Shown piece by piece: positions 1 to 9,684 of a DNA stretch of 64,000 nucleotides (positions within the stretch are counted from its first letter, which is position 1; the number at the start of each line of letters is the position of its first letter). Source of the stretch: Pseudanabaena sp. PCC 7367 (GTDB taxonomy: Bacteria; Cyanobacteriota; Cyanobacteriia; Pseudanabaenales; Pseudanabaenaceae); NCBI RefSeq assembly GCF_000317065.1, contig NC_019690.1:186001-250000 (forward strand), read 5' to 3'. Both the position numbers and the translations under genes were made by a program. The notes under the pieces were generated by a model, which had not been told where the DNA came from, did no database searches, and worked only from the letters and a program-made list of their open reading frames with translations.

Positions 1-696
1 CTGTTGCAGCCCAATTCAGATTGGCTGAATCGGTTCTCTTTTGCAGATTTGTTTAGCGATCGCGGCCAGGCGGCGGTAACCTGCACCACCCTGGATCTGC
101 TGGCAACGGAGCAGGGGCTCAGGGCAGACATCATGAAAATTGATTCGCAAGGGTTGGAATTACCAATTCTGGAAGCTGGTAATAAGGTTTTGAGTGAAGC
201 TTTTTGCGTGGAAACGGAAACCGGATTCCTGGAGAATTATCACCAGGAAACTACCTACGCCCAGATCGATCAATTCATGCGATCGCAGGGCTTCTTGATG
301 TTTGATCTGCAACCCCGTTATATGAGCCGCAAAAATCATTTAGCTGGCCAGGGCGCTCATCAACCGCTCTGGTGCGAGGTGGTGTGGCTGTTTGACTTTG
401 TTGGTCAACATGGCCAAAAACGGCAACCCTCACTGGTGCAGGCTCTCAAAGCTTTATTAATCTGCAAGGCGCTGAAGTATTTTGATTATGGGTTTGAGTT
501 GGCCACCTATTTCAAGGACACTGGGGTAATTGACCAAGCCACATTTACTGCCCTGGAAGACCCCCAATTTTGGCAGTCCCGCATGGGGTATGCGAAGCGG
601 AAAAAGCCACAAACCAAGGCTGGCAAGCTGCTTAATCTCTTGCCGGAGAGCATTAATAAACGTCTGTTATTCGGCCTGAAAGAGGTACTTGATTAG
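1..696 (+). CDS. FkbM-family methyltransferase, C-terminal part (5' truncated by window edge)
   Basis: The frame is open from the first base and ends at TAG 694-696, so the start lies outside the window. The motif MKIDSQGLELPILEAG matches the FkbM-type SAM-dependent methyltransferase fold, in which a conserved K-x-D-x-x-G-x-E lies in the core. The family methylates hydroxyl groups on sugars or small molecules and is often found in polysaccharide gene clusters. The last ~90 residues are basic and less typical. The domain is recognised with good confidence; the substrate cannot be told. Confidence 0.75.
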   Translation: MLQPNSDWLNRFSFADLFSDRGQAAVTCTTLDLLATEQGLRADIMKIDSQGLELPILEAGNKVLSEAFCVETETGFLENYHQETTYAQIDQFMRSQGFLMFDLQPRYMSRKNHLAGQGAHQPLWCEVVWLFDFVGQHGQKRQPSLVQALKALLICKALKYFDYGFELATYFKDTGVIDQATFTALEDPQFWQSRMGYAKRKKPQTKAGKLLNLLPESINKRLLFGLKEVLD

Positions 697-747
697 TAAT
701 TAATATTTAGTAATCAATATATTGATGTTGATATTAATATCGATGTT

Positions 748-3306
748 TTAATAGTCTGCTAATTCTTTTAGTGGCAATATAATCACAAATTCTGTCCCCT
801 TGCCCTGCTCTGAATTACAGGTCAGCTCGCCACCATGTTTTTCGGTCACAATTTGATAGCTAATTGATAAACCCAAGCCGGTGCCCTTGCCCACTTCCTT
901 AGTGGTAAAGAAGGGATCGAACAATCGCGCCCTGGTCTTTTCTGGCATACCGGGGCCATTGTCAGCGAACCGAATTTCAAGCCGATCTGTATTTAAAACC
1001 TGGGTGGTGATGTTAATCTCACTGGATTTGAACGGTTGTCCTTGCGATCGTAAACCATAGTTCTCTTCTTCGATCGCATCGATCGCATTGGTGAGAATAT
1101 TCATAAACACCTGATTCAATTGCCCCGCATAGCAAGTCAGCGTTGGCAGATCGCCATAGGTGCGATTCACCTTAATTTCCGGGTGATCGGATTTGGCCTT
1201 CAAGCGATTTTGCAGAATCACCAGGGTGCTATCGATCCCTTCGTGGATATCCACATTTTTGATTTCCGCTTCATCCATCCGCGAAAAGTTACGCAGGGAT
1301 AGAACAATTTTCTGAATCCGATCGGCTCCCACCTTCATTGATGCGAGCAAGTTGGGCAGGTCTTCTTCAATGAAGTCCAATTCGATCGCTTCGATTTCAT
1401 CCTGAATCTCTGGCGCTGGGTTAGGATAATGCTGTTGGAACAGCTTTAGAACCCCTAGCAAATCCTGGGCATAGCGATCGGCATGAACCAGATTGCCATA
1501 GATAAAATTAACCGGATTATTGATTTCGTGGGCAACCCCCGCCACCAACTGTCCCAGGCTGGACATTTTCTCTGTTTGTACCAACTGCGATTGGGTGCGC
1601 TGGACTTCTTCAAGAGCTGCTTTTAATTCCGTTGCCTTTTGTTGCAAAGATGCTTCTACTTGCTTTTGGGCGGAAATATCGCGCACGATCGTAGAAAGAT
1701 ATTCTGGCTTGCCAGCGGCATTTTTGTGGGCAATGATCACCTGGGAAACGGGAATTTCGCGGCCATGATGAGTAATCAATCCCGATTCACCCTGCCAGAT
1801 GCCAGCCTCGATCGCGGTGGGGATGCCCTGTTCTAAGACGATTGGCTTCGCCCAGTCGGGAATATGCTCACTGAGTGGCTGACCCTCAATATTTAGATCG
1901 GCAGGAATTTCTAACATCCGATAGCCCGCCGCATTCATATAGAGCTGGTGGCCGGCCATATTGGCAATGCCGACAAAGTCTGAAGTGGCATCCAAAATCG
2001 CCGTGAGTCTGGCCTGGGAGCGTTCAATCTCCTTGCGATCGGTAATATCCTGCGCCAGACCAATTAAACCAGCAATCTCGCCTTCTGCATCATAAAAAGG
2101 AGTTTTGATTTTAAGGTAGGTGCGAGCGACCCCATCGGTGGGAATCACTTCTTCAAAATGTTGCATTTGGCGCTGCTGAATAATTTCCTGGTCTTTACGC
2201 CTGATTTCAGCGGCAATTGCCGGGGGCAACAAGTCAAGATCGGTTTTGCCAATCACCTCGGCGATCGATCGATTAAAGAATCTAGCCATATTAGAATTCA
2301 GAGTCAGATGTCGCCCCTCTAGATCTTTGACAAAGAAAAGCCCCGGCAGTGTTTCTAAGATCGAATTAAGTAAAATATTGGCTTCTTTGAGTTCTTTCTC
2401 CACAATCTTGCGATCGGTAATATCCTGCGCCAGGCCAATTAAACCGGCAAGATCGCCCTTAATATTATAGAAAGGGGTCTTAGTGGTCAGATAGGTGTGA
2501 TCAACCCCCTGCCTAGAAATAACTTCTTCATAGCTAATACTCTTATTTTGCGCCATCACTTCTTGATCTTTAGCCATAGCCCTGGCGGCAACCTCTGCTG
2601 GTAAAAGTTCGGCATCGGTTTTACCAATAATCCGATTGATCGATTTATCAAAGAATTGCGCTAAATTGGTATTCGTTACCACATAGCGACCCTGGCCATC
2701 CTTAACAAAGAAAAGCCCCGGCAGGGTTTTCAAAATTGAATTAAGCAGAGAAATCGCTTCCTGTAGCTCGGTTTCGGCCTCTTTGCGATCGGTAATATCC
2801 CGAATCACCACCTGCCACAAGCGCTTACCCTCCAACTCGATCGGCATTAAGTGAACCTGGGCATAGAACTCAGTGCCATCTGCCCTTAGATGCACCCACT
2901 CAAAGTTATAGCCATGATTTTGATGGGCCAATTGAAAAAAGGCGGCGGCTTTTTCGGCCGAATCACGCCCATCCGGTTGAAGCGGGGGCGACATCTCCCA
3001 GGGTTTCACCTGCAACAACTGCTCCTTCTGGCTATAGCCAAACATTGCCACTGCGGCTGGATTGCACTCAACCAGTCCCTGTTCTGAGGTGATCAGCAGC
3101 GCATCTCGATTTCCTTCAAAAAAGGTGCGAAATCTATACTCGGACTGCCGTAATTCAAGCGATAGTAATTGATGCTGGGTTTCTTTTTCATGGAGGGCAG
3201 TTTCCGCCCGTTGCCGATCGGCAATTTCTTGCTCCAGTTGCCGTTGTAAACTTTGGTTTGCTGCTTCTAAAGCTCGCAAGCGATCGGGGATATCTTTATG
3301 CTGCAT
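748..3306 (-). CDS. Multi-PAS sensor histidine kinase
   Basis: This is an 852-residue cytoplasmic kinase with no obvious membrane segment. An N-terminal coiled coil (1-55) is followed by four PAS domains (about 58-175, 185-300, 310-425, 430-550), each ending in a D-I-T/S-x-x-K-type linker. PAS2 and PAS3 are near-copies of each other (shared LPGLFFVKD and IGLAQDITDRK), so they look like a recent internal duplication. The HisKA domain carries the phospho-acceptor His near residue 593 in GVAHEINNPVNF. The HATPase domain has N-box NAIDAIEE, G1 DNGPGMP and G2 GKGTGLGLS. No response regulator is adjacent, so its partner is unknown. The upstream gap is shared with divergent cpcS. Confidence 0.93.
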   Translation of the reverse strand: MQHKDIPDRLRALEAANQSLQRQLEQEIADRQRAETALHEKETQHQLLSLELRQSEYRFRTFFEGNRDALLITSEQGLVECNPAAVAMFGYSQKEQLLQVKPWEMSPPLQPDGRDSAEKAAAFFQLAHQNHGYNFEWVHLRADGTEFYAQVHLMPIELEGKRLWQVVIRDITDRKEAETELQEAISLLNSILKTLPGLFFVKDGQGRYVVTNTNLAQFFDKSINRIIGKTDAELLPAEVAARAMAKDQEVMAQNKSISYEEVISRQGVDHTYLTTKTPFYNIKGDLAGLIGLAQDITDRKIVEKELKEANILLNSILETLPGLFFVKDLEGRHLTLNSNMARFFNRSIAEVIGKTDLDLLPPAIAAEIRRKDQEIIQQRQMQHFEEVIPTDGVARTYLKIKTPFYDAEGEIAGLIGLAQDITDRKEIERSQARLTAILDATSDFVGIANMAGHQLYMNAAGYRMLEIPADLNIEGQPLSEHIPDWAKPIVLEQGIPTAIEAGIWQGESGLITHHGREIPVSQVIIAHKNAAGKPEYLSTIVRDISAQKQVEASLQQKATELKAALEEVQRTQSQLVQTEKMSSLGQLVAGVAHEINNPVNFIYGNLVHADRYAQDLLGVLKLFQQHYPNPAPEIQDEIEAIELDFIEEDLPNLLASMKVGADRIQKIVLSLRNFSRMDEAEIKNVDIHEGIDSTLVILQNRLKAKSDHPEIKVNRTYGDLPTLTCYAGQLNQVFMNILTNAIDAIEEENYGLRSQGQPFKSSEINITTQVLNTDRLEIRFADNGPGMPEKTRARLFDPFFTTKEVGKGTGLGLSISYQIVTEKHGGELTCNSEQGKGTEFVIILPLKELADY

Positions 3307-3767
3307 TGTTTTTACATTCAGGCATTCAGGCTAAAATTAGGGGCTAAGCAACATCCAAATATGGTGGCCAGTAACACAATTGGGGTGAGCTAATCTTATT
3401 TTGAACTACTTTTGAACTACTAGCGAAGCATTTTTATAGTCATTTATGACAAACAATACTTTCTAGCCGATCTGCTAATTTACCAACATAATTATGATAA
3501 ATAGACTTAGTTCAGGCTACTTAGATGGTCAGCAATTTATTTAAACCATTCTGCTTCAATATTGATTTGCCAAAGTAATACCTTTAGCACCCTTAGTACC
3601 TTTAGTAACTTTGATCCCCAAAATATTGGTCTGAGCAAAATCATCCCCGTTCATAAAAGCTCTAGCCAGGTTTGAGCTACCTTAATGATGCCCTAATTAG
3701 CTAGAATATGTAAACTAAACTACAGCTAACTAGCTATTAATCTCAACCCAGGAGGATTGTTTTGTCT
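3307..3767. other. Divergent intergenic region between the kinase and cpcS
   Basis: This AT-rich stretch of about 460 bases separates two divergent genes and must hold both promoters. A strong ribosome binding site (aggagg) lies at 3750-3755. I see no small gene, tRNA or clear operator in it. Confidence 0.5.
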
Positions 3768-4394
3768 ATGGATGCCATGCAGTTTTTCCGCCAGAGTTCT
3801 GGTAACTGGCGATCGCAACGAACCACCCATCATCTGGCCTTTCGGCGCTCAGAAATTGGCGATTCGGCTATTTATGTGGAGACGCTTTCGACGGAACATC
3901 CCAAAATTGCCGAAATTTGCGCCATGCATGAAGCCGACCCCAATGAAGCGATCGGTGGTGCGTTTGTGACCTGGCAAAGCTCAATGGCCTGGGATCAAGA
4001 GAAAGAGAATCATGTCGGTGAAACCATCTTTGTATTGATTCCCACTGATGCTGATCGCCGTCAGGGTAAGCTATTGCGCGAGCGCGGTTATGCGGAAATC
4101 ACGCCGATCGTGGGCGAGTACCACCTCGACGAAGAGAATGGATTGGTGTTGATTACTGATTATGAAACTACCAATTCCTATGAACGATTCTGGTTTGTGA
4201 ATGAAGATGTGCGCTTGCGTGCCAGTACGGTCAAGCGGTTTGGTGGTTTTAGTACCGCTACTTTTTGCATTGAAACGAAGGAAACCCAAGCAGAAGCTGA
4301 AGAGACTTCTGCAACTCAGGTAGGCAACAAGCTCAAACCGGTGATCGATCCTAATATCAAGGCTGATCTGGGCTATTCGATTCTGGGCTGGTAG
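3768..4394 (+). CDS. cpcS: Phycobiliprotein (bilin) lyase, CpcS/CpeS family
   Basis: CpcS/CpeS proteins are lipocalin-like chaperones that attach phycocyanobilin to Cys-82/84-type sites of phycobiliproteins. The N-terminal signature FFRQSSGNWRSQRTTHHL and the lengths of the following strands match the family (about 200 residues). The last 30 residues are acidic and then variable. The ATG at 3768 is chosen because family members begin close to M-x-x-M-x-F-F. A TTG at 3762 has better spacing (6 nt) to the aggagg and is a real alternative. The gene stands alone downstream of a divergent kinase; a second lyase of the superfamily lies at 54.8-55.4 kb. Confidence 0.85.
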   Translation: MDAMQFFRQSSGNWRSQRTTHHLAFRRSEIGDSAIYVETLSTEHPKIAEICAMHEADPNEAIGGAFVTWQSSMAWDQEKENHVGETIFVLIPTDADRRQGKLLRERGYAEITPIVGEYHLDEENGLVLITDYETTNSYERFWFVNEDVRLRASTVKRFGGFSTATFCIETKETQAEAEETSATQVGNKLKPVIDPNIKADLGYSILGW

Positions 4395-4592
4395 TTCATT
4401 TGGTAGCGATTTTTTACTTTTGTGCGACGTATGGTGACCGCTAGAAAATATCGCCTTGGCCTTAATATCTGTAATGCATTCTTAGAGGCTTTTTCGGTAT
4501 TTTGCTAGTTGCTTAGCGACCATTTTTTGTCCGTTGATATACCTAGACTATACCTAGACTATACCTAGGCGAGACTCTGCCTAATTCAAAAC

Positions 4593-4618
4593 CGGAGGTT
4601 TCAGATCAAATGCCTCCG
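4593..4618. terminator. Weak hairpin between the convergent cpcS and FtsK-fusion genes
   Basis: The arms cggagg (4593-4598) and cctccg (4613-4618) can pair across a 14-nt loop. There is no clean T tract, so it could be a bidirectional, inefficient terminator. It lies in the convergent gap 4395-4628, which otherwise holds only a short direct repeat of ctatacctaga near 4545-4570. Confidence 0.3.
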
Positions 4619-4628
4619 CTAGTCCAAC

Positions 4629-6698
4629 TTAGGAACTTAAAAATGTTGTGACATCGCGTGCGAATAAACTCTGCAGTCGCATAAGTTGTGCACCAGATAA
4701 ATAGAGTAAATCACCTTTGCCTAAGAGATTGACAGCATCAGTTTGTTTACCACCAAGCACAATCGCAGAATCAGCATCACTAGCAGTGCGTAGTGCCACC
4801 CGACCAGGAAGGTTAGAGCGGATTATCGGTGTAACTACCCTTGCTTCTGGGCGCTGAGTGGCAACAATCAAATGGATGCCTGCTGCCCTCGCCATTGCAC
4901 CTAATCGCTTAATACTGTGTTCTAATTCTATGCGTACTTCTTTCTCTGACATAAAGTCTGCATACTCATCAAAAATGCAGATGATGCGAGGTATTAACCG
5001 ATCGAAATGCTGTTGGTTATAGGTTCCAATCTCAGCACATTTTGCTATTTCAAATTTTTGGTAACGATTGTCCATTTCATCTACCAATTCCTGCATCAGT
5101 TCAACTGCGCGATCGCTATCTTTGACAACTGGCGAATACAGCCAGGGCATCCGCTCAAACTCTGGGAAGGTAACTCGTTTGGGATCGACGAGGGCAATTT
5201 TTAAAAGATCGGCACTATGGCGAACGGTCAAACTTAGCAGTAGCGATCGCAGAAATTCGCTTTTGCCACTGCCGGTTGTCCCGCCAACTAAAAAATGGCA
5301 GGTATTAGGATTAGATAAATCGGCTTCGACCAGTTTGCCTTCAAGATCAACACCAATGGCTATTTGACATGATCCTGTTGACTGTTCGTCTTCAGCATTA
5401 ACATATTGCTCAAAATAGGCTGTTTGGCGATCGGGGCGAGGGAGATCAACACTGACATAACCTGCCTGGGGCGAGATCAAAGGTGGATGATTTAAACCCA
5501 GTTGCACTCTTAAATCATCGGTTAGCCGCAAGATTGAATTAACTCTCACGCCAGCTTGAGGTTTTAATTTGATGCGAATAAAAGCAGGGGCGATCGCCGC
5601 ACCAACATATTCAACATCAGTACCAAAGGATTGCAAAGCCGCCACTAAATCTCGGCCGATCGCTGTAGCGTCGATACTACTTTCTGATCCTGTATCTGGT
5701 AGTCGTGGCGATCGCTTAGTTGTCTTTTGTTTCTGAGTGCGTTTTACTGAAGTCTTTGCGGTAACAGCTTTTTGCTTATCTGTAGTTACATTTATTGAAT
5801 CTGCAATCTGATCAGATTCCGGAGCTGGGAAAAAACTCTGGCATTTATTAAATTGGGGGCAGATGGGGCAGAGTAGATTTGGTTGTGAAGTAGGTGGGGG
5901 CGGCTCGGGTTTGCCTGGCTCCCACGCAAGCCAGGTTTGCATCTGGGCTAATCGGTCAGGAATTATTTTATGTACTGTCTCTTTTAGCTGCTGCCAGGAG
6001 AAAGTGATTTCCTGCCAATCTGGCATCACGCTGTACACAGCCGAATCAATCTGCAAACCAATTTTTTCACGCAGCATATAGCCATAAAGCGCTACCTGAG
6101 CTAATTGGGCAGATCGATCGATCGCCTGATATGTCTTATATTCGACCACACATAGGCGGTGCTTGGTAAAGTCATAAACCAGACTGTCAAATTTTCCCTT
6201 CACCAGTTGCGTTTTGCCATTAGGAAGTGTGAAAGTATGCTCCACACTCAATTCTTGAGCCAGAAAAGTAGATCTAATTACCTCATCGGCAGAACAGAAA
6301 CGGCGATTGTTGACTAGTAATTCCGCCCACCGCTGGATTAAGCCGATTAAACCTTGCCATAGTTGAAGCAATGCTGGGGCTTGGCTGGCATCATTGGCGA
6401 TCGCCTTTTCTAAGTATGGATAAAAAGCCTGTTCATAAAACAACTGCTGCATTTGCTCGGCAATAGTTCCTACCTCGAGGCGATCGGCTTCTGGCTTGAA
6501 TAAATCTTGAAAGCGACTGTCCTGTCTGGCGATGGTAGCAAATTGACTGGATAAATTGTGAAAAGCCCTGCCCAATCCGATTGTCTTTCCTGCTGGGACA
6601 AACATAGTCATGCCGCCAAATCTATGCCCCAGATAAAACAATCGCGGGCATTCGAACGCAAGCTTAACTTTAGTGACACTTAGCGATTCTGCCATCAT
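4629..6698 (-). CDS. Fusion of a PD-(D/E)XK nuclease with a Cys cluster to an FtsK/SpoIIIE-type DNA translocase
   Basis: This is a 689-residue protein. The N-terminal half is a RecB/Cas4-like PD-(D/E)XK nuclease with acidic D171 (VKGKFDSLVYD) and E186-x-K188 (VVEYKTYQ). One Cys near the N-terminus (C17) plus C277, C280 and C286 repeat the 1+3 spacing of the Fe-S cluster of AddB and Cas4 nucleases. A basic linker (about 300-335) leads to an FtsK beta-like segment (about 355-405) and an FtsK motor with Walker A GGTTGSGKS (472-480), DPKR (505-508), Walker B IICIFDEYAD (572-581) and ATQRP. There is no transmembrane region and no gamma DNA-reading domain, so it is not the cell-division FtsK. Its start overlaps the upstream ATPase stop by 4 nt (ATGA), which implies coupled translation. 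It likely acts as a DNA pump with a nuclease; the biological role is inferred. Confidence 0.9.
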   Translation of the reverse strand: MMAESLSVTKVKLAFECPRLFYLGHRFGGMTMFVPAGKTIGLGRAFHNLSSQFATIARQDSRFQDLFKPEADRLEVGTIAEQMQQLFYEQAFYPYLEKAIANDASQAPALLQLWQGLIGLIQRWAELLVNNRRFCSADEVIRSTFLAQELSVEHTFTLPNGKTQLVKGKFDSLVYDFTKHRLCVVEYKTYQAIDRSAQLAQVALYGYMLREKIGLQIDSAVYSVMPDWQEITFSWQQLKETVHKIIPDRLAQMQTWLAWEPGKPEPPPPTSQPNLLCPICPQFNKCQSFFPAPESDQIADSINVTTDKQKAVTAKTSVKRTQKQKTTKRSPRLPDTGSESSIDATAIGRDLVAALQSFGTDVEYVGAAIAPAFIRIKLKPQAGVRVNSILRLTDDLRVQLGLNHPPLISPQAGYVSVDLPRPDRQTAYFEQYVNAEDEQSTGSCQIAIGVDLEGKLVEADLSNPNTCHFLVGGTTGSGKSEFLRSLLLSLTVRHSADLLKIALVDPKRVTFPEFERMPWLYSPVVKDSDRAVELMQELVDEMDNRYQKFEIAKCAEIGTYNQQHFDRLIPRIICIFDEYADFMSEKEVRIELEHSIKRLGAMARAAGIHLIVATQRPEARVVTPIIRSNLPGRVALRTASDADSAIVLGGKQTDAVNLLGKGDLLYLSGAQLMRLQSLFARDVTTFLSS

Positions 6699-8737
6699 TT
6701 GTTATAACTAGGAACAAAACAAACTAGTTGTTCATTAATGGGTGCTTGTGGGTTGATAATCTTGATGATTTTTTCCTCCTTACCAAGCTGCTGTACCTTT
6801 TGCTCAATCTGTACTCTAGAAATTGCTTTGAACTCTTCCGATACTTTGCCGATCAGAGTAAGTCTGGCAAGCATGTGCTGAGTTTTCATGACATCTTGAA
6901 TATACTCATCAATTTCTTCCATTTTGGGTGTAGGTGATGGTGGGGGAATTGGAGGAGTTACTGTTTTTGGGGGGGGAACAGTCTTAGTTTTGGCTTTTTG
7001 ATTTAAACCGGATAACTGACTGGTCAACGAGCATTTTTCAAACACCTTAGATTGACGAATTAAATCTTGTAATTCTGGCAGCCCTATTAATTTATTCCCG
7101 ATCACTAAATCTCCGGCGAGGGAATCATTGAATAATTTGTAGTAGGTCGCAATGTAATGAATTGACTCCATATCCACTACGATGTGGGCATGGCGATCGC
7201 CAGTAAAAATTTTTTGATAGTGCTTATATCCTTTGGTATTTGGCCTGCCCAGCTTACTTGCCCTTAACAAATACAATCGCTGGCATTGATTTTTCTCGAT
7301 CGCCTTTTGGCAAGCATTCATAATGTGAAAAAAACTGGTCATATTCTGGTCTTCAGTCCATACTACGCCCATATTTCCTGGATTTTGGCTGGGCTGGAAG
7401 TGCAACGAATAATGGCTAAATTTAGTGCGCGACAGTAACGGGACCCTAACATTAGTCTCAAACAAAGTGCTCAAGACCTGTTGGAGCATGCGCACTAATT
7501 CTGGCGATGACTTTTGATTGGGTTTAGTAATCCTAGCGATCGTGTTTCTCAACTCATCTCGCCATAGGAGTTTAAATAGGGCTATATAGTCGGATTCTAC
7601 TGTCCCTCCATCGCACTTAATTTGATTGATTAATTCCCATCCCAGGCTCAAGGTTTGGCGAGGATATGTCTTGCCACCCGGAATGCGATCAACTAAATTT
7701 TTATGCTTGAGGGGAGCAATTCGTGATTTGGGGCGAGTTGGAATCTTACTATGTAGCGGAGCTAGGCGAGAAGCCCATAGATCCTCTGCTTGATCAAGAT
7801 TGATTGACTTTAGTTTAATGCCAGCATCAATTCTGGCTAAATCGGAAGCGTGAAGCTGCCTTTTGTTTTTTTCCCATGTTTCGCTTCGCAGACTAATAAT
7901 GATCAGAAAATTACGCCATGCTTCATTATGTATCGCAGAGTTGACATCAAATAAGGGTTGTAAAGATAACCCTTCAATTGCCCGCGCATTGCTTTCTAGT
8001 TGATCGAAACATAAAACAATTGGTTGGGTTTCATCGGCGATTTTGCCAAAGTTTGCTAAATATTTCCACGCTTCATTTTCCGATTTGATCGATTCTTTCA
8101 AACCTAATTCTTTGAGAGCTGCTTCGCTGATGTCGTCGCCTTTTAACCATTCGCAAGCAGCATCATAGGTTTCGGCATTAGTCAGGTCATACAAAACACT
8201 AAAGAATAAATCAGCATTGTAAACGCCTTTATGTTTGTATCTGTCCTTTAGTTTCTTAACAAATTTCTTTCTCTGGCTCAGAAACAGCTCGCCAATATCA
8301 GTAGTTAGCAGCTCTGTAATATTTTTTTCCTTGAAGACAGAAAGTCCCTTTAACCAGAGCATTAGCTGAGATTCTTGTTTGCCCTCAGGCGGCAGGATCA
8401 GGCTATCAACGGTATAGCGCAGAATATGTTTTCTAATCGCATCACTTTGGGGATAAGGTTCAATGTAGGCAAAGAATGCCTTTTGATTGAGGGTTTGCTT
8501 TACCCGTGATAAAAAATGAGTTTTCCCAGAACCACTTGCACCTTTGATCACGATCGTGCGACTTTGACCATCAGCGATAACCTGATCCAGCACTTTCTCC
8601 GTTTCTAAAAGTTCATCAGCATGAATCGAACTAACATTATGCTCAGGATCAAATTCTGCTCTGGTAAAGTTTTTAGCATGACCATGTTTATCAAAAGGAT
8701 TTACTTCACTTTTAATCACATCAATAATTGACTTCAT
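6695..8737 (-). CDS. AAA/STAND-like P-loop ATPase with C-terminal winged helix, partner of the nuclease-FtsK fusion
   Basis: ATG 8737 is chosen because a GGTGGG element lies about 7 nt upstream. A GTG at 8779 would add 14 residues but has no binding site. With the ATG start (680 residues), Walker A GASGSGKT is near 66-73 and Walker B PIVLCFDQLE near 239-248, as in ORC/Cdc6-like or STAND ATPases that bind a partner protein or DNA. After a Pro-rich hinge (PPPKTVTPPIPPPSPTPK), the last ~70 residues look like a winged helix. It lies 50 nt after the winged-helix gene and overlaps the nuclease-FtsK gene by 4 nt, so the three are one operon. I cannot match it to a named defence family. Confidence 0.85.
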   Translation of the reverse strand: MKSIIDVIKSEVNPFDKHGHAKNFTRAEFDPEHNVSSIHADELLETEKVLDQVIADGQSRTIVIKGASGSGKTHFLSRVKQTLNQKAFFAYIEPYPQSDAIRKHILRYTVDSLILPPEGKQESQLMLWLKGLSVFKEKNITELLTTDIGELFLSQRKKFVKKLKDRYKHKGVYNADLFFSVLYDLTNAETYDAACEWLKGDDISEAALKELGLKESIKSENEAWKYLANFGKIADETQPIVLCFDQLESNARAIEGLSLQPLFDVNSAIHNEAWRNFLIIISLRSETWEKNKRQLHASDLARIDAGIKLKSINLDQAEDLWASRLAPLHSKIPTRPKSRIAPLKHKNLVDRIPGGKTYPRQTLSLGWELINQIKCDGGTVESDYIALFKLLWRDELRNTIARITKPNQKSSPELVRMLQQVLSTLFETNVRVPLLSRTKFSHYSLHFQPSQNPGNMGVVWTEDQNMTSFFHIMNACQKAIEKNQCQRLYLLRASKLGRPNTKGYKHYQKIFTGDRHAHIVVDMESIHYIATYYKLFNDSLAGDLVIGNKLIGLPELQDLIRQSKVFEKCSLTSQLSGLNQKAKTKTVPPPKTVTPPIPPPSPTPKMEEIDEYIQDVMKTQHMLARLTLIGKVSEEFKAISRVQIEQKVQQLGKEEKIIKIINPQAPINEQLVCFVPSYNK

Positions 8738-8787
8738 TTTTGCCCACCCACCTTGCTGTTCTCCATTGAAATGCTGCACTGAATCTG

Positions 8788-9588
8788 CTAGTTAACGATC
8801 GCAAAAAATAATGGATGCGTGCCGAAAGAATCGTAAATCGCGGCGTTAATTTGTGCGCTGGTATAATCTTTAGGTTCCGCTAGTGGCTCAAGCTCGATCG
8901 CATCTTTTTTTTGTAATCGAAATAAGGCATGATCCAGTTCTTCTCTGGACAGACGATCCTTTAAATAATCTCTCAAGTAGAAGAGAGGTAAAAAATTATC
9001 GGTGTTGTGCTTACGATCTAATTGCTTGATTGCTTCTAAAACGTCGCTATCACCAGGAGTTGAGGACTGAGTAGTGGGCTGAGTAGTGGCTGTAGCAGCC
9101 TGTGATTTTTCTGGCAACGCAGCGGATGTTGATTTTCGTAGCGATTGAAAATATTCGTTTATTTGTTCTAAGCATTGCCTGCCCTTAGTGGTGATCCAAA
9201 CCTTGGGACTGATAGCACACATCTTGTCTTGGAATTTAATCAAGCCACGATCGCCCAAAGCTTGTAAAATTTCGTTTCTTTTAGCGACATTGATTTTCTT
9301 GATTCTGATTTTGCTAGGCTCTAAGGCTCCTGGAGCCCTTTCTATTCTGGCCAGCACCTTTATTTCTTGATCTGAAATTGGCAATTGCGATGCATCAAAA
9401 CTGAGCAGTGCTTTCCCGGCAGGTGCTATTTCTACCTTGCGATCGAAATCTACTAGATCGTCATCACCAAGCGATTGAAACACTTTTTTAGCAAGAGTTA
9501 TGCCTTCTTTCCTGAAGCTTACTCCGGGAGAGACCTTGCCTTGATAGGTTGATAATTTCAGAAGAAACTGTAAGTCTTGATATTTCAT
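8788..9588 (-). CDS. Unassigned protein with tandem winged-helix-like domains, first gene of the operon
   Basis: This 266-residue protein seems built of three winged-helix-like units (about 1-70, 78-145 and 185-266). They are joined by a low-complexity linker rich in T, Q and S (about 150-180). The pattern LARIERA...KRNEILQALGDRGLIKF is typical of a wHTH with a recognition helix and wing. It may bind DNA at its own promoter or serve as an adaptor for the ATPase next to it. No catalytic motif is visible. The gene is first in a minus-strand operon, with a palindromic site about 100 bases upstream. Confidence 0.75.
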   Translation of the reverse strand: MKYQDLQFLLKLSTYQGKVSPGVSFRKEGITLAKKVFQSLGDDDLVDFDRKVEIAPAGKALLSFDASQLPISDQEIKVLARIERAPGALEPSKIRIKKINVAKRNEILQALGDRGLIKFQDKMCAISPKVWITTKGRQCLEQINEYFQSLRKSTSAALPEKSQAATATTQPTTQSSTPGDSDVLEAIKQLDRKHNTDNFLPLFYLRDYLKDRLSREELDHALFRLQKKDAIELEPLAEPKDYTSAQINAAIYDSFGTHPLFFAIVN

Positions 9589-9684
9589 ATTAATTTATCA
9601 GTAATGAAATAATCGCATTACTAATTATAAGGAACAAGTAGTGGCAAAAAATGTCTTTCGATATATTTTAAACCAGAATTTTAC

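Noticed and set aside
4629-9588. Assignment of the operon to BREX, DISARM, Wadjet, Zorya or Dpd
   Set aside because: None of the marker genes (methylases, SMC, MotAB-like, TGT-like) are present; the domain set differs.
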